Shown in pieces: positions 29,057 through 30,985 of a stretch of 30,985 nt of DNA. Position numbers and translations under genes: made by a program. Every line of letters starts with the position of its first letter. Positions within the stretch are counted from its first letter, which is position 1. Below the pieces are notes generated by a model that was given only the letters and a program-made list of their open reading frames with translations, ran no database searches and was not told the origin of the DNA. This DNA is from JBBQBQ01 sp038317685 (lineage in GTDB: Bacteria > Desulfobacterota > Desulfuromonadia > Desulfuromonadales > DDH964), in NCBI GenBank assembly GCA_038317685.1, contig JBBQBQ010000005.1, forward strand, positions 1 through 30,985. The letters are read 5' to 3'.

Positions 29057-29073
29057 CGGGTCAGTCTCCGTGT

Positions 29074-30138
29074 TCAAAGGAGCCGGCCGCCGGTTTTTTT
29101 GAGTTCGGCGTGGGCGTGGCGCAGCATCCGTTCGGTGGTGGCCCAGTCGACGCATTTGTCGGTGATCGATACCCCGTATTTGAGGTCGGCCAGATGCTGC
29201 TGGATCGGTTGGTTGCCGGCTTCGAGGTTGCTCTCGATCATCACCGATGAGATCGAACGATTGCCGGCGCTGAGCTGTTGCAGCACGTTGCCCAGAACCT
29301 CTTCCTGGCGCTCATGATTCTTGTAGGAATTGGCGTGGCTGCAGTCGACCATGATGGCATTGTTGAGCCCGGCCTTGGCGAGGAGGTCCTCGGTGCGGCG
29401 AATGTCTTCGGGGAAGTAGTTGGGGCTGTCGTTGCCGCCGCGCAGGACGATGTGGACGTCGAGGTTGCCGGTCGTCTGGACGATGGCATTGAGGCCTTCG
29501 TTGTTGATGCCGAGGAAGTTGTGGGGGTGGCGGGCGGCGCCCATGGCGTCGATGGCGATCTGCAGGTTGCCGTCGGTGCCGTTCTTGAAGCCGACCGGAA
29601 AGGAGAGGCCGCTGGCCATCTCCCGATGGGTCTGGGATTCGGTGGTGCGGGCGCCGATGGCCCCCCAGCTGACCAGATCGGCGAGAAACTGCGGGGTGAT
29701 CGGGTCGAGCATTTCGCCGGCGACCGGCAGGCCGAGGTCGGTGATGGCGCAGAGCAGGCCGCGGGCCACGCCGAGCCCTTTGGAGATCTGATGGCTGCCG
29801 TTCAGGTCCGGGTCGTTGATCAGGCCTTTCCAGCCGATGGTGGTCCGCGGTTTTTCGAAATAGACGCGCATCACCAGCAGCAGCTGATCCTGCAACTCCT
29901 GGCCGAGGGCGGTGAGGCGCCGGGCATAGTCGAGGGCGGCGCGGGGGTCGTGAATCGAGCAGGGCCCAACCACGACCATCAGTCGCCGGTCCCGCCGGTG
30001 CAGGATGTCGACCACCGCCTGGCGGGCGTTGTAGACGTTCTCGGCACCGGATTCAGAGAGGGGGAAGACCTGTTTCAGGTCGGCGGGGGCGATGACCGGA
30101 GTGAGCCCCCGGATCCGTAGATTGTTGGTCCGTTTCAT
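29074..30138 (-). CDS. aroF: 3-deoxy-7-phosphoheptulonate synthase (DAHP synthase, type I)
   Basis: The 354-residue enzyme condenses phosphoenolpyruvate and erythrose-4-phosphate in the first step of the shikimate pathway. It has the AroF/G/H signatures VVVGPCSIHDPRAAL, MRVYFEKPRTTIGWKGLIND, GARTTESQTHREMASGLSFP with VGFKNGTDG, VDCSHANSYK and the metal-binding region near the C-terminus (SITDKCVDW). Length and motifs match the E. coli-type class I-alpha enzymes, which are feedback-inhibited by aromatic amino acids; which amino acid acts here cannot be read with confidence. GAGG lies eight bases before the ATG. hgcA-hgcB follow on the same strand. The letter of the symbol (F, G or H) is arbitrary. 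Confidence 0.95.
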   Translation of the reverse strand: MKRTNNLRIRGLTPVIAPADLKQVFPLSESGAENVYNARQAVVDILHRRDRRLMVVVGPCSIHDPRAALDYARRLTALGQELQDQLLLVMRVYFEKPRTTIGWKGLINDPDLNGSHQISKGLGVARGLLCAITDLGLPVAGEMLDPITPQFLADLVSWGAIGARTTESQTHREMASGLSFPVGFKNGTDGNLQIAIDAMGAARHPHNFLGINNEGLNAIVQTTGNLDVHIVLRGGNDSPNYFPEDIRRTEDLLAKAGLNNAIMVDCSHANSYKNHERQEEVLGNVLQQLSAGNRSISSVMIESNLEAGNQPIQQHLADLKYGVSITDKCVDWATTERMLRHAHAELKKTGGRLL

Positions 30139-30210
30139 CGATCGATCCTCGTTTCGCGTGATGTGGGGACAACCGCCGCCGAGTGCGGGCGGCAGCTTCC
30201 TCCGGCCGGT

Positions 30211-30239
30211 ACTCTAGCGGTTTTCCCGGGGAAAGTCAA
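30211..30239 (-). promoter_or_regulatory. Sigma-70-like promoter of the DAHP synthase gene
   Basis: On the minus strand TTGACT (30239-30234) and TAGAGT (30216-30211) are separated by exactly 17 bases, about 73 bases before the DAHP synthase start. With no terminator seen before hgcA, this promoter could also transcribe hgcA-hgcB. Confidence 0.55.
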
Positions 30240-30273
30240 AACCCCCGACACCTCTCTGGGATCGGGAAAGGGT

Positions 30274-30303
30274 TTGACACTGCGCCGGTCGATCAGCTAT
30301 AAA
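30274..30303 (+). promoter_or_regulatory. Sigma-70 promoter of yggT-divIVA
   Basis: TTGACA (30274-30279) and TATAAA (30298-30303) are 18 bases apart, about 55 bases before the yggT start. This is a near-consensus housekeeping promoter, divergent from the DAHP synthase promoter. Confidence 0.8.
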
Positions 30304-30358
30304 CTTAGCTTCAATGCGGCCTTGGGGCTCTTCCTCACGGCGCGTGAACGAGGTAGCC

Positions 30359-30646
30359 ATGAATATCCTGCTTGGAACCCTGGCCGAGGTCATCGACCTC
30401 GTGATCCAGATTTACACCTATATCGTCATTGCCCGCGCCATCGTCTCCTGGGTCAACCCCGATCCTTACAATCCCATCGTCCGTTTCCTGTACCAGGCGA
30501 CCGAACCGGTCCTGGTCCGCATCCGCCGGATGATCCCTTCCGTCTTCGGCGGTTTCGACCTTTCCCCGATCATCCTTTTGGTTGGTCTCACCCTGCTGCG
30601 TCGACTGCTCCTCGCCCTGCTGCAGCAAGCCGCCTTCCATCTGTAA
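30359..30646 (+). CDS. yggT: YggT-family inner membrane protein
   Basis: The 95-residue protein has two hydrophobic segments (IDLVIQIYTYIVIARAIVSW and LSPIILLVGLTLLRRLLLAL) separated by the family signature NPDPYNPIVRFLYQATEPVL followed by RRMIPS. YggT proteins are found beside cell-division and DivIVA-like genes in many bacteria and are linked to envelope or osmotic functions. ATG 30359 has GAGG close upstream (GAGGTAGCC), and the longer frame would add a non-conserved Arg/Ser-rich front. It lies 10 bases before the DivIVA-type gene. Confidence 0.92.
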   Translation: MNILLGTLAEVIDLVIQIYTYIVIARAIVSWVNPDPYNPIVRFLYQATEPVLVRIRRMIPSVFGGFDLSPIILLVGLTLLRRLLLALLQQAAFHL

Positions 30647-30656
30647 CGAGGTGCCC

Positions 30657-30985
30657 ATGCGCATCACCCCCATCGACATCCAGCAGTACCAGTTCAAGAC
30701 CCGCCCTTTTGGCTACGAGAAGGCCGGGGTCGATCACTTCCTGGAGTTGATCTCCGATGAGATGGAGCGACTGATGCGCCAGCACCAGGAGTTCAAGGAA
30801 GAGCTGGCCCGGACCCGGGCCTCCCTGGATGAGATGCGCCAGCGGGAAGCGATGCTCAAGGAGACGCTGGTGACGACGCAGCGGGTCACCGACGAGCTGA
30901 AGGCCAACGCGCGCCGGGAGGCGGAGATCGTTGCCGCCGAGGCGGAGCTGCGCGCGGAACGGGTGGTGCGCGACGCCGAGGACCG
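30657..30985 (+). CDS. divIVA: DivIVA-domain protein, 3' end outside the window
   Basis: The visible 109 residues show the DivIVA N-terminal membrane-binding domain (MRITPIDIQQYQFKTRPFGY with EKAGVDHFLELISDEMERL). A long coiled coil follows (EELARTRASLDEMRQREAML onward, then Ala/Glu/Arg-rich heptads). DivIVA-type proteins bind curved membrane and organise polar growth or division sites. GAGG lies seven bases before the ATG and the gene follows yggT closely. The C-terminus and stop are beyond the window edge. Confidence 0.92.
   Translation, partial: MRITPIDIQQYQFKTRPFGYEKAGVDHFLELISDEMERLMRQHQEFKEELARTRASLDEMRQREAMLKETLVTTQRVTDELKANARREAEIVAAEAELRAERVVRDAED

Noticed and set aside
1..30985. 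CRISPR arrays, insertion sequences, tRNA or rRNA genes
   Set aside because: I read through the window for regularly spaced repeats, transposase-like frames and RNA gene landmarks and found none that hold up.

Overview
The window is GC-rich bacterial chromosome with dense coding, many ATGA-type start/stop overlaps and clear Shine-Dalgarno sites. The gene content suggests an anaerobic member of the Desulfuromonadales/Geobacterales: hgcA-hgcB mercury methylation genes, a YggT-DivIVA pair, a small MerR-like HTH protein, a receiver-GGDEF diguanylate cyclase, and several envelope efflux systems. This placement is inferred from gene content only. I see no rRNA, tRNA, CRISPR array, transposase or integrase.

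Left part (1-2363): an mgtE magnesium transporter with the start of a further minus-strand gene behind it, and a divergent receiver-PilZ protein whose phospho-acceptor Asp position is Ala. Next (2504-10960) is one long plus-strand unit: a 16-bp palindromic operator, a TetR regulator, an RND adaptor lipoprotein, an RND pump, a TolC-type channel, a lipoprotein made of four Ig-like repeats and a small beta-barrel protein, closed by a strong terminator. Behind it lies a BaeS/BaeR-like envelope-stress two-component pair on the minus strand, divergent from an SH3-domain secreted protein and a Spy/CpxP-like periplasmic protein. A four-gene TolC-MacA-MacB-type ABC efflux operon follows (14620-19155). 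The whole 2.5-19.2 kb block looks like one envelope defence and export neighbourhood.

Middle (19.4-23.8 kb): an orphan PstS-like binding protein, a GST-like gene lacking its C-terminal domain, a methyltransferase-like gene, a secreted protein of unknown function and a LysE-type exporter. A 140-bp piece of the unknown secreted gene occurs a second time about 2 kb away in the same orientation, so near-identical direct repeats bracket the GST/methyltransferase pair.

Right part (23.9-31.0 kb): a diguanylate cyclase response regulator translationally coupled to a YciH/SUI1 protein; a small HTH gene followed by an L-2-hydroxyglutarate oxidase-like gene; a YkgJ-type cysteine-cluster protein; then hgcB and hgcA, which lie behind a type I DAHP synthase gene on the same strand. 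The divergent yggT and divIVA (cut by the window edge) end the window. The most intriguing feature is upstream of hgcA. A well-placed ATG with a ribosome binding site, 17 nt after the aroF-type stop, opens a frame that runs into hgcA through a single in-frame TGA. That TGA follows a Cys codon and resembles the Cys-Cys element a little further on, so selenocysteine insertion, a nonsense mutation, or a later start codon are all possible.
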